From Odontesthes bonariensis (taxonomy: Eukaryota > Chordata > Actinopteri > Atheriniformes > Atherinopsidae): DNA of 64,000 nucleotides. Shown here in pieces: positions 1 to 17,300 of this stretch. The position numbers and the translations under genes are program-made. The first letter of the stretch is position 1; each line of letters opens with the position of its first letter. Under the pieces are notes generated by a model. The model saw nothing but the letters and a program-made list of their open reading frames with translations, did not search any database and had not been told where the DNA came from. The stretch lies in contig NC_134515.1 of assembly GCF_027942865.1 (NCBI RefSeq), positions 28,944,449 to 29,008,448 of the forward strand, in the 5' to 3' direction.

Positions 1-1640
1 GCTTTGACCACCTTGTCCGTGTGGGCAGACCAGGTGAGATCATGGCTAATATTTACCCCAAGGAACTTGAAGCAGCTGACCTTTTCTACTTCAGATCCAT
101 TGATGTGAAGGGGTGCATGCTCTACCCCCTGTCGCCTCCTAAAGTCCACAATCATCTCCTTAGTTTTGCTGATGTTGAGAGAGAGGTGATTCTCCTGACA
201 CCATGTTGTTAGGGTGTCAACCTCCTCTCTGTAGACTGACTCGTCATTGTTAGTGATGAGGCCCACGATGGTTGTGTCATCAGCAAACTTCACGATGAGG
301 TTGGAATTGTGCGTTGTCACACAGTCATGTGTGAACAAGGAGAACAGGAGGGGGCTGAGCACACAACCCTGGGGGGTGCCAGTGTTTGTGACCACTGTGG
401 CTGAAGTAAGGTCACCGAGTCTCACCACCTGTGGCCTCCCCATCAGGAAGCTGTAGATCCATTTGCAGAGGGAGGTGTTTAGTCCCAGGTCTACAAGCTT
501 GGAGTCTGGAGGGGATGATGGTGTTGAACGCTGAACTGTAATCAATGAACAGCATCCTCGCATACGAATCCCTCTTTTCCAGGTGGGAGAGAGCAGTGTG
601 CACTGTCAGGGCGATGGCGTCATCTGTAGACCTGTTGGACCGGTATGCAAACTGCATCGGGTCCAGGGTGGGAGGGAGTGAGGAGCAGATGAACGATTTG
701 ACCAGCCACTCAAAGCACTTCATGATGACAGAGGTCAATGCTATCGGGCGATAGTCATTCATGCTGGTGGCTTTAGTCTACTTAGGCACAGGGACGATGG
801 TGGTCCTCTTTAAGCAGGTGGGGAGTACGGATAGGCTGAGGGAGAGGTTGAAGATATCACTGAACCCTGCAAGCTGGTCAGCGCACCCCCTGAGGGCCCT
901 ACCTGAAATTCCATCAGGGCCCGGGGCCTTGCGAGGGTTGGCCTTTTTGAGGCACTGCCTCACCTCCGCTACAGACAGAGTAGGCATACTGCTGTCACGG
1001 TCATCAGGTAGTTCCACTACAGGGGGGTCACTGGCCTTCTCAAAGCGAGCATAGAAGGCGTTCAGCTCGTCTGGTTGTAGTGCAGAGGACTGGGTTTCAC
1101 TGCAGCCCCTCCCTTTGTACTCTGTGATGGCTTGTAGTCCACTCCACATGCGCATTGTCAGAGCCATGGTAGCTGGACTCCACCCTGGTCCAGTAGGTCC
1201 TTTTAGCAATTTTTTTGGCCCTCAAGAGGTCATATCTGGCCTTCCTGTACTGATCAGGATCCCCTGAGTTAAAGGTGGCAGACCTGGCTCTGAGGCTGGC
1301 CTGGACCGCTGTAACAACCCAGGGCTTCTGATTCGGGAAGGACCGGACAGCCCTCTTGGGAACCATATCATCAATGCAGTGATGAATGTAACTAGTAACA
1401 GTGTCTGTATACTCGTTGATGTCCTCATCTGCTGCCTCCCGGAACATCAGCCAGTCAGTGGTGTCAAAACAGTCCTGGAGAGCCTCCATACTCTCATCAC
1501 ACCATTGATAGACTGTCCGCATAACTGGTCTGACCTGTTTCAGCTTTTGTCTGTATGTGGGGAGGAGAAGGATGGAGGTGTGATCTGCTTCTCCAAAAGC
1601 AGGGGAGGGGTCAGGCTCGGACTGGCAATCTGTGCGACCG
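1..1640 (-). mobile_element. Decayed non-LTR retrotransposon (LINE, CR1/L2/Rex1-like), left end outside the window
   Basis: Read on the minus strand, this is the end of an endonuclease domain followed by most of a reverse transcriptase. The endonuclease end carries an ADHTSILL segment, matching the terminal S/A-DH motif of APE-type endonucleases, near 1580-1600. Next comes a linker with KAPGPDGISG near 900-930, then [10 protein letters not shown] near 730-760, DYSSAFNTI near 530-545, [13 protein letters not shown] near 345-385, and the catalytic FADD at 276-287. The element is dead: an in-frame TAG lies at 778-780, just after PVPK, and the frame shifts near 480-510 between the DYSSAFNTI block and the GTPQG block. 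The reading runs off the window at base 1, so the 3' end is not visible. Assignment to the CR1/L2/Rex1 group rests on motif style; the exact family was not determined. Confidence 0.88.
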
Positions 1641-2529
1641 GGCAAATAGTCAAGTTGTGTGTGTGAGTGTGTATTTTTCCTATGGGTACATGCCATTGAC
1701 TGTATGAGCGGTCTGTGCTCGTTTTTTTAATTTATTTAATTAGATTGGAGATACTAATTAATACTGAGAGGGGGGGGCTGGTCCCGGGGAAAATTGCCAG
1801 GGCCGATTTTTTTTCCCAGTCCGACCCTGGGAGGGGTTTATAACTGCCCCGGAATGCAGTATAGCAGTGATCAAGGGTCTGGTCTCCACGTGTAGGGAAT
1901 TCAATGTGCTTCCTACTGCTCCTGGTTTTAATTAGACTTCTATTTTTTCGCAGTCTATCTTTGTAACGTCTGTTAAGCTTATTGTATGTTATAAATGTTG
2001 TATTTTGATCGTGTCTTCAAATGTTTTTGTGGGTTTTTTTTGTCTCGGCTATATTGTATCTGAGGTTGTTTCCTCAACACATCTTCGAGTTTAAATAAAG
2101 GTTATGACTAGTGTGTCACCTGCTGTGTCAAAGGGGAAGTAGTGGTACTCTGTCCTGCATCATCTTTATTTCTGTTAATCCATGCTTCATACCATCAAAT
2201 TAGGACTACTATAATAAGAGAAATGAATAACAATAACTGGTTCCTCTTAACTCACAAAATCCGGGTAATATGAATGGATGCCACTGCCGTTGTCTGTCCA
2301 TTGATCAGAGCTTACTGGAAGATCATCATCTCGTTTTGTGTCGCGATATCACGGGGCGGAAATGCAATCTCACAATGGTCTTACCAGAAGTAAAATTTAC
2401 CCGAGCGTTTTGGTCCGTTTTAATCTCTATGTGGATGTTTTCAATGTGTCTCTTCGCTACAGGTAGATAGTTGACAGGGTTAAAAGTATGCGTGATTATA
2501 TCGCCAAACTCCCCCTCTACTCGAACCGT
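1641..2529. other. Unassigned repeat-rich spacer
   Basis: No gene is visible between the LINE and the Polinton relic. The stretch has T-rich runs, a G run near 1770-1777 and an AATAAA near 2093. The phrase around 1810-1850 looks like decayed transposon sequence, but I could not place it in a family. Confidence 0.4.
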
Positions 2530-3245
2530 TCATAAGAGAGGAGCATTAGCATCACGGACTTGCGGAGCAACAACGTCGCTGGAGCAATAAAGCTGGTAGA
2601 ATCCTGATTTTAAATCCATCGGACAAGGGGTCCTCCTTTTATCAAACACAATCCATTCACCAGGCTCCACACCTAGCATGTAGCTCAATGGCCGATTAAA
2701 TCGTAGATGATACTGGCCACCTGCCGGGTACTTGAGTCTATTTTCAACTGTGTCCAGGACTAAGTAAATATCAGAACCTATTTTTCTAAGGTGGCCCTCA
2801 ATCTCTGCCTTGAGTTGAAACAAATCCTTGAAGTGTCCACACCCTATATTCTGGCGATAGAAGTTTTCCACCCCTGCCTTCCTCCATTCAAAATAAGCCT
2901 GATTCTTTGGGGCATTGTGCCACATGTGTGGATAGGAAATCTCTGTCAAGGCAACTTGCCACAAACCTTCCAAATCAATATGCTGCGCTAAATCCACACG
3001 GAAACTGGAACTAGTGTTATTCTTAAATACATTGAGACTGGTTAGAGGGTCTGGCGGCCTGTCCAGGGTGTACCCTGCCTCTTGCCCGATGACTGCTGGG
3101 ATACACTCCAGCCCCCGCGCAACCCGACCGACGGACTCAGGGGGTATAGAAAATGGATGGATGGATGGATGGTTAGAGGGTAAGGTGATATAACACCCCT
3201 CGTGGGGTTCATGGTGTAATGTCACTGGTAAGGAGTAGTGGAGGG
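2530..3245 (-). pseudogene. Maverick/Polinton structural-type protein relic, split by a SINE
   Basis: The minus-strand frame starts with a YITLPSN block, is broken by a SINE insertion (3051-3170), and resumes with NTSSSFRVDLAQ, WQVALTEISYPH and further sequence to a stop at 2530-2532. The pattern of LPSN, then NNT...F...L, then WEVAL.EI.YP is one I know from a protein encoded beside the integrase in Maverick/Polinton elements of fish and invertebrates. Its exact role (virion-like structural protein or other) is my inference. It lies directly downstream of a chromodomain-type integrase tail on the same strand, which supports the assignment. The insertion means the frame is no longer functional. 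Confidence 0.62.
3051..3170 (+). mobile_element. 5'-truncated SINE tail with perfect 11-bp target duplication
   Basis: This is the 3' part of a common teleost tRNA-derived SINE: a CCTGTCCAGGGTGTACCCTG block, a CTCCAGCCCCCGC block, and a GGTATAGAAAATGG block that runs into (ATGG)n. It is bounded by GGTTAGAGGGT at 3040-3050 and again at 3171-3181, a perfect 11-bp direct repeat, so the insertion edges are exact. It interrupts the Polinton-type frame. The same family occurs full length at 63564-63891 and as an antisense scrap near 53248-53310. Confidence 0.85.
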
Positions 3246-3250
3246 TTCTT

Positions 3251-3560
3251 TTATACTCTGTGAAGGTTGCTGGCTCTAACCCTGCTGTTGAATTTCTCAG
3301 GCCAATTTTTCCAACGGACAAAGACTTGTTTTACACCCTTGATGGTGCGTCGCTTTAATATCTTCTCCACTTGATACATCTTGTCTTTATTCAGTTTAAC
3401 TCTTTGGAGCTCCTCCACATAGAAATAGCCTTCAATAGGCTCTCCATCAAAATCTTTGAGTTTGTATACAGGAGGAGATCGAGCAAACTGCTCGGTCACT
3501 GTAAATACTTCATCTGTAAAACTTTGTTCATATTTTTTGTCTAACACACGAAAAAAAACT
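3251..3560 (-). pseudogene. Maverick/Polinton integrase C-terminal (chromodomain) relic
   Basis: The minus-strand frame contains DKKYEQSFTDEVFTV, a short link, then a chromodomain-like block with YQVEKILKRR, VFVRWKNWPEKFNS and a stop at 3251-3253. Polinton integrases carry such a chromodomain after the DDE core; the KFNSW ending is here KFNSR. The DDE core itself is not present: upstream of about 3560 the frame runs into unrelated sequence. This is therefore a 3' scrap, not an active enzyme. Its neighbour on the same strand (2530-3245) looks like the next gene of the same element. Confidence 0.72.
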
Positions 3561-4416
3561 TTTGACAAAAGGGCACTTTGGGCAGAAAGGGCCAAAGGGG
3601 CAGGTGCACCCCCCCTCCCCCCCACCCTCTGCACGTGCCTGTCACACGCATGTGCAGGGAGAACATGCATATTACACACAGAAAGGCCCCTGTCTTCCTG
3701 AGAGGCGACAGTGTTAACGATTACACCACCTTGCAGCCTGCTTCCTTATTTCATGTTCATCAAATGTGTAAGAACAGTTTTATGGAGAAGGTGACAGTCG
3801 GCACCTCTGTGCAGAGGAAAAGCAATGAAGTATTTTGTTATAGTTAGTTTCCCTGGATATTCACCCTGAGGTGTGCAAAGGTGGTATTTTGGGATTTGTA
3901 ATGAGTTTGTGGTGACCACAGTGTCATCCTGGAGCACTGGCTCAATGTGTCACTAATGAGTATCACACACAAAAGTAAAAACTTTTGTTAAAATTGAACT
4001 TTATTTCAGAGCACAATTTAGATCAAATTTTAGTGGTAGCTTTTTTCCTACAAAACAAAAAATAAGGCAGCGAGAAAGGCTTAGTTTAAAGTCAAAGTCA
4101 AATTTATTTATATAGCACATGTCATGTACAAAACAATTCAAAGTGCTTTACATAAAATAAAAGCATTGCAGCAGGGAGTGGAAGAAGCATTAAAAAAGGA
4201 AGAAATAAAATAATTAAAATTTTATTAAAATTATTAAAAACAAGCAACAGTCTAGATAAGTTCAAAGATATCGTGCAGATTTCATGCATTGATGAGAAAA
4301 TAAATGTTTTTAACCTGGATTTAAAAATGTCTACATTTGGTGAAAGTTTAGCTTTATCTTGTAAAACAATGAAAAAATCAGGTTACCAAAAACTGCTTTG
4401 CCACTGCAGCTAAGAT
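3561..4416. other. Spacer with tubulin 3' UTR and LINE/SINE 3'-tail repeat
   Basis: No coding exon is visible. Bases 4086-4160 match, in reverse, the common teleost retroelement tail (TATTTATATAGCAC...CAAAGTGCTTTACA), the same tail type seen forward at 54515-54575. The minus-strand 3' UTR of the tubulin gene must fall here. An AATAAA on the minus strand at 4000-4005 is a candidate poly(A) signal, giving a UTR of about 0.4 kb that includes the tail repeat. A C-rich run (3608-3625) also occurs. Confidence 0.5.
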
Positions 4417-10318
<5,902 letters not shown>

Positions 10319-10467
10319 GTTGATTCAGACGATGAAAGTAGTTCTGTTTTCAGAGTGTTTTTTTTAAAGTTAATTATTTGTTTGTAAGGCTCCAGACAGA
10401 CTGTTTAATTCCTCTGCAGGGTCCCGGGACGTGTCTCCGCAGACCCAGTGCCGCTTTGCGTGTCACT

Positions 10468-10474
10468 CTTTATA
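10468..10474 (-). promoter_or_regulatory. Candidate TATA box of the tubulin gene
   Basis: TATAAAG on the minus strand lies about 150 bases upstream of the start codon, in a locally GC-richer stretch (10420-10500). Spacing would give a transcription start near 10440 and a 5' UTR of about 120 bases. This is a sequence match only. Confidence 0.5.
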
Positions 10475-11189
10475 TGTGCGCCTGTCTGTCGGTGCTGATT
10501 CAGGGCTTCAGGAGGAGGGAGCTATTAGATGGAGGGAGGGAAGGATGGTAACTCTCCCTCCAAATTAAGCCACTGAAAGTGTTGTTCTTGTCAAGTGTTA
10601 GGCTTGCTGTCACTTGTTTGCTTGAGAAGAAAGATCATTTTGGCAGTATTCTGTCATCGTCGTCATTTTTCATGCTTTTGTTTCTATTTTGTGGGCTGGA
10701 ACGAGGAGTATGGCTGCACACAGGCTTTTTCATCGATTTTCCTTTAAAATCATACACGGTTTAGCTTTTGTTCAGCAATGAGAGGTGAAAGAATAATGCA
10801 TTTCCTTGATTTAATACACAATTCTGAGAATACTTCGCTCCAGATCTACTGCAGCACAGGAAACAAACAAACAAACCAAAAAAAAAACAACAATAAAAAA
10901 CTTCCAAATGCAAGGTCTTATGTAAAGACCTTTAAGTTTTGGGCTGTGGTTCAAAACTTATTGCTTTGCATCATCAAAGATAAATATGGTTATTGTTGTT
11001 ATTTATTTGAATCAAAGCCAGATGAACAAAAGTTTTTGTTACAAACATTACTGCAGTACTTCATCCCCTGCAGCTTAGTGCCTTCTGGTAAGAGAGAGAA
11101 AAGTGTAGGTTCTCTTATTTATTAAATTAACAAACCTAAATAAAATTTGTATATTCCATCTGGACACCCCCTACAGCATTCAGCAAGTT

Positions 11190-11720
11190 AAAAGTTCCAG
11201 TGTGTAGCTTTTATAGGGATCTATGGAGAGTGTGGAGGTAGGTCATGTAGGGTTGCATGTTGAGACAGGAGCGCCATCAACTAAAGAGTTTTTTAAAAAT
11301 GATCAAATTTGTTGGAAAGGGGACGATATGGAGACAGGAAGAGAGAGAAAATACACCCTACTGAGTCAAATTTAATTATCCTGGCAGAGAACATAGTTTT
11401 AAACACTAGGCTGGATTATCAACTCTAATGCGCTACCTCTGCTCAGATTCCTGCACATTAAAATTGGGCGAGTTTGAATGTTTCAAATTCAAGAAAGCTC
11501 ATGAACCTATTTGCGGTGACTGAGGCATCATTTTAGAGGCTCGTCCCACACTATTTGCATAAAAACAGGACTGTTAATGTCAGCATACAGGGTTCCTGCA
11601 TACAGTAGGCAGCCTTGGTGCAACATATTCGACATCCTTGCAACATAAATAAACCAAGTTGCCCAAAATACAACTTGGCATGACGTCATATTTATTGATA
11701 GATCCCCATCTATGAGTCAC
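11190..11720. repeat. Possible worn non-autonomous transposon
   Basis: The left edge reads AAGTTCCAGTGTGTAG...GGGATCTAT, which resembles the start of a repeat common in fish genomes. The right edge carries the reversed ATAGATCCCC. No clean terminal repeats or target duplication could be fixed. Confidence 0.3.
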
Positions 11721-13411
11721 ATGACATCACCAGTTGTTGCCAAACTAGGAAAGCAACACCCTAATCCATTCATGACGATCTCTGGAGATTTTATCCACAC
11801 TTTAACTTCCCAAAGGTTTGTAAAAGGACTTTTTAAAATCTAATTTCAATATATTTTATTATATATCTATTTAACTGTTCTGCAATTATTTACACTGCCG
11901 TAGTCTCATTTTATTGAGATCACTTGTGAAGTAACATTGAACTGAACTGAAATGAATAACAATGTCAGTTAGCTTACTGTAGATTCATGTTGCCAAAAGA
12001 ATCTTTTTTTTTTTTGTTACTTTTGACCAAGCAATTTATATCAAGACACTGTTCAGGGCCTCTTCCATAGACGGTGCCATGGTGCAACCTCCATATTTCT
12101 ACAGTGGCCCAGGAAGGACAAACCAAACACTGACTCCAGAGTGAGCCTTTTGCGTTTTATTTTCCTGTCACTCTCCTCTTAAGCTGTTTGCATGCACTGG
12201 CTTCCTGAAATGCTCTCGAGGTGTTCTGAAGGGCTGACGTGCAAATGCCAACGCCCGAGACATTCATGACTGATTTCTTACAGAGATCCCTCACTCCCAG
12301 AGTAAAATCCCTGGAAGATCAGTGGGCCACTGCAGAAGCATCATTTTCAGGAGCATTTTCTGCCCCTGTGCCATCTTGGAAGCTGATAAAAAATTCTGCC
12401 TCATTCTTCTTTGTGCTGACATGTATGTTGCGTTCCTCTTGCTCCTTGCTGTTTTGGATGCATTCAGATCCGTGCACTTCGGCTACCAACTCAAGAAGTC
12501 TCATCTGCTATTTTCAACGTGTTACAAAGAAAACAGTGATTTCCACAGCGTAATTTGTCTGCAGCATGTCCTGCCTCCTGTGAACTTTAGACAAGACGTT
12601 CCCCTGCACCCCATCTCTTGCATGTCTGGCAAAAGTTTCCCACTGTGAAACGCAAGTGTGAACAGCAGCAGCAGACAAAGTCTATGCCACATAGTCCACA
12701 CATTCTCCTTCACCACTATGTCACCACATCCTACAACACACCCCTCAGTTTAACCTTAACCTTGATAAATGCAGGTGATGTCTCTGAGTGTCTTTACCAG
12801 CATTTTTTTTTTATTTGTGGTTAACGTGAGAGCTTTTCTTTTGTGAAATCAACATGAGTAGAGTTAAATTTAACCATAAGACCTCCAACAGAAAAACATT
12901 TGGTGGTTTGAACATTTTTTTTCTTAAGTATGGTTTGGGCTCCATTGACCTTTAATCAACATGCAGAGAGACAGGAAACTGGGCAAAGAAAGGAAGATCT
13001 TTTGCAGCAAAGGTTGGCGGCTACTAGTATCTTCAGCCTTTGTACACGAAGGTGCCCGCTCAACAAGTTATTATCATATATCATTATTTGAGTTTGAAAG
13101 CATAAAGGACAGTAATCAAACAAGATGGAGACTCTACAGCCAAGAAAACATTGCTGCCAAGATGCGCGAAGGCAGGGCTTTGGGCTGAAATACTAGCACT
13201 AGCAAGCTAACATATTTAGCAGTAGCTAGAATGAAAATAAAGAAGGAAACTCAAGTTTACTCAAATGCAATTTTGAGATATTTCTGTCACTGCAGTGACT
13301 CTGCAGGTTAAAATTTTACTTGAAAATCAGATTAAATAGAAAACCTCAAGAAAAGCAATATCTACTTAGTAATTGTCAGTAGGTAATAATTCTTTTTAGT
13401 TCAGTGTGTAG

Positions 13412-13412
13412 C

Positions 13413-13440
<28 letters not shown>
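13412..13440. repeat. (AT)n microsatellite
   Basis: Uninterrupted AT dinucleotides of about 29 bases run into a T stretch at 13441-13450. Confidence 0.95.
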
Positions 13441-13448
<8 letters not shown>

Positions 13449-14255
13449 TTCCCTTCTCTGCAGTTGTGAGCCATGACTTTTCTCACCGACTCAGCTCTGC
13501 GTATAAAGTGAATATGCAGCGTTTTGTCTCCAAGAATCTTTGAATGCACCACATATGAAACATTTCTCAGCGTTTTTATTTACTTCCCAGGCAACAGTGA
13601 TGTTAGGACTTTGTACCCTACATGTACATGTCCAAACTTAAGCTGAGGGAAAGAAAGAAAGAAAAATAAATCACATGCACCTTAAACTTTATACTTTTGA
13701 CTTCTCAATTTCGCCAAATCAGCGGACAAAATCATCAAGTGGTACAGTTCAGTCATTTTCTAAAACAATATTTATCTTCAGATACATATTCTGAGAGAAC
13801 AAATAAGAATGAAAAAACCTTTTTTATTTAAATCTAAAAGCACAAAAAAAAAAAAGGTTGAATTATTGACTTCTTTATGACCCAGCAAATGCCAAATGAG
13901 TTCATTCAATAATAAGCTTATGTAGTTTAACTATAAGTGAAATGGGAGGCAACGTGGATGTTCACTGTTTGATTTAGGCCAAAGTTATAAGGCATATAGC
14001 AGCAACTGGAGTCTAAACCCGCTCCATCGTTTTCTTTAGATGAGTAAAAATATATTGCACTTTGAAGACACACTGAAAAAATAATCTCACAGGTAACGAC
14101 AGACACATGTACCACCGAAAGAGTCATGCAAGTGGTGATGGGCTCCTTGGAGGTGAAGTGAAGTCTACCATGGCGTGGCTGAATCTCTGTTGCACAGTCC
14201 AACTGGCGAAGGGTTAACCATCCTCCAGAGGAGGAAGCCCAACTGCTGTACTTCA

Positions 14256-14261
14256 TTTATT
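14256..14261 (-). other. Candidate klhl12 poly(A) signal
   Basis: AATAAA on the minus strand lies about 130 bases past the klhl12 stop. Further AATAAA copies at about 13827 and 13575-13580 are alternatives and would give longer UTRs. Confidence 0.4.
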
Positions 14262-14392
14262 GAGAGTACCTCTTTGCATACTGGCAAACAAACATCTCCC
14301 TTTGTGGTTCTGTTTTAGTGGCATTTCAGCAACATCTAGCTGCCTGTCCTTCTGCCGGCTCTTCCTCTTGTGGCTCTTGTTATTGGCTGACG

Positions 14393-17300
14393 TCACTTTT
14401 CTCGCAGAACGCAGACGCCCGCATCGCACCGCTGGGTCGCCATCGAAGTGACGACCTCCCAGGAGTCGATGACTGGATCGTAACATTCGATGCTGCTGAG
14501 GAGAGAGTTCCCGTCGTATCTGCAGAAACGCAGAGGGCCTGAGTGTTTGAACCACAGCAGCGAACACACCTCTAACAGAGCCCAACAAAGGCAGGATTTG
14601 AATCTACCATTATATCATTACGCTGTGCATATTTGAGCAGTGAAACACATGCTAAATAAAAGCAGACCCAAGTATTTTGTTGTGTCTCACACTACAGCTC
14701 TGTGTAGGCTCTGACAATGTTCTGTATGCACCAATTATGACTTAAAAACACAAAACCTGTCTGGAAAGAGGAGTTTCTATCATTGCACTTTTTTTTTTAA
14801 CATTGCCCTTAAAAATCATTATTTAAGAGGTAGAAAGTGCTCAAACTAAAATCCAGGAAGCCTTAAAGATAAAGAAAGTGATTAACGCCTGTTCTTCGTT
14901 AAGCCGTCGTGAGGTTCTGTGCTGGTGGAGACGTGTTGGTTCACGTACTGGTGAAAAATACAATCCAAAAATCCTTAGTTAAGCAATGGTTCACTGACTG
15001 TGGAAGCTTATTAGATGCCATTATACTAATAATGCTTGACGTGATTCTACTTTGTGTTGCTACAAAGGCTGAACTAATGCAAAGCAAATCTGCGCGTTTC
15101 ATCTAAAGCTGCTCGTGTTTGCACCGCCCTTTTAATGTCGGGCCAAGGCCAGTCTGAACACAGGCTCGTGGAAGAGATATACTGGTGTTACAACTAACAG
15201 TATGTGATTACACAGACATACTGTATGTCATCGGTGCCGTTACTGAATTGGTTTTATGAATTCATATACAATACTGACTCTTCGGAAATCTTTTTAATAT
15301 CACATATAAAGAGGATACATTTGAATCTTTTTAAATCTGGATTTATGTTCAGTGAAGTTACTGAATTCGATCTTTCTACATTGGAAGTGAGGAGACCAAT
15401 AGCTTCACTCCGCTGTGTGACAGCAGGAACAACATCCACACGGGATAGTATATATATATATTTTTTTTAGTGGCAGAACTGATCACATGTTTCACGTGAG
15501 CGTTGTTTCAAGATGGAGGCACACTTGTTCTTACCCGGCGATGGCGTAGAGCCTTCCTCGGAGAACCGTTGCTCCTACGTAACACCGAGGCGTCGTCATG
15601 CTGGCTACAGTGGTCCAATAGTCTGTTCTGATGTTATACACCTCCACAGAGTCGAGGTGCGAAACACCGTCGAAACCTCCCACGACATAAATGTGGTCAT
15701 TGAGTAAAGCCACGCCAGCCCCTGGAGATAGCTTGAAGGTGTCAGACAAACATACACACAAACGTGGGATATCTTACTCCATCTTTATTTTTACACACCT
15801 GACCGCTTTGTGGCCATGGGCGTGACACTGGTCCAGTGCCCTGTGTGGGGGTCATACCGCTCCACTGAATTCAAGATATTAAGCCCGTCGTATCCACCTA
15901 CAGTACAAAAGAGGAAAAAAAATTAAAGCCGTGACTTGCCTGCTAATCATGCGTTGCCATTTTTCTTGTAGCTAGCCCTAAAATGCCCATAAATGATAAT
16001 AATAACTTTCAACTAATCAGCCTGTCCACTGCTGACGGTGAAGTTACGAAACATCCCAAAGGAACAACTGACACATACTAATTGCTTCAGGATTAAAACA
16101 AGCTGCAGAAATGTGCTCTATTTTTCATCATTTCATCCTCATCATTAGCACCCTCCAAGCAACCTAAAAAGACCTGTAGACCTGGAATACTACAATGCCC
16201 CCCCCCCCCCCAATAAATCAATAATTCATCACGTTAAGGCAACAATTAGTGGATAAGCTCAACACTGTAGCCCTAATATGCAATTTCTGTGTTACCAAAG
16301 CCCACATATCAACATCCTACTTTCATACCTAGACAGTATATAAGCCCACTTGCCACCACTAGACCAGCTCCCTCTCTTGCTGTCTGCATATCTCCCAGCA
16401 TGCTCCACTGGTCGATGTTGGGATCATATCGCTCCATACTGGTATGACGCCGACTTCCATCAAAGCCACCGGCAACATAGATCATGTCTGTCAAAAGCCA
16501 AATGATATCACAGTGCGGTAATTGCATACTTTTCTGAGAAGGAAACATATCCAGGGGATTTCACAGACACACATTCACCTCCGAGAGTCGTGGCTCCAGC
16601 GAGGCCACGCCGAACATTCATGGTGGCCACGGTGTACCAAACACCGTCCTCATCTGCAGTGTAGTCCAGGCACTCCACGGAGCTGAGCCTCGACCGGCCG
16701 TCGTAGCCTCCGATCACGTAAACTCGGTCGTGCAGAGACACTGTAGCCACGTATCGCCTTTTCCGTGCAATATTCTGTTTGGGAGATACCCGTCTGCATC
16801 AGCCAAACGCACTGAGAGGTTAAAAAAAAAACAAAAAAAAACAACGATCTCTTTCGAGATACTCAATACTCACAGGCAGAAAGCTCCATTCTTGAGTTTT
16901 GGGGTCGTACTTTTCAACTATGTCTATTGGTGACTGCTGGCTGCCGAACCCACCTATTACCAGCAGGACTTCTTTGGCACCTGGGAAGAAAACAGTGAGG
17001 ATTACAAGCCTGCTATATCAGAGACATACATTTAGCTAAATTGCAGTTGAAATAAAGGGTTCCTACCTAATCTGGCTTGTGTGCGTGGGCCCTGCATCTC
17101 ACTCCTCAGCTCCGGCCTTAAGTGGAATTTTTTGGCTTCATCAACGAGGTCTCGACATGGCAGGCTACATCGAATAAGAGGCTAAAACATGTGAAAACTT
17201 GCTTAATTACGGTGTGATAAATACTGCAGCAGACGATCTTTCATCTAAAGCTTGGCGTGTTATTATACAACAGCTTGTTGCACATCGCCTGGCTCACCTC

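Larger units (their letters stand above)
10480..14255. other. Intergenic region between the tubulin gene and klhl12
   Basis: No coding exon is recognised. An (AT)n run lies at 13412-13440, followed by poly-T. A worn repeat may cover about 11190-11720: GGGATCTAT near its left end faces ATAGATCCCC near its right end, as in many fish non-autonomous elements. Open frames here lack any family resemblance. Confidence 0.45.
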
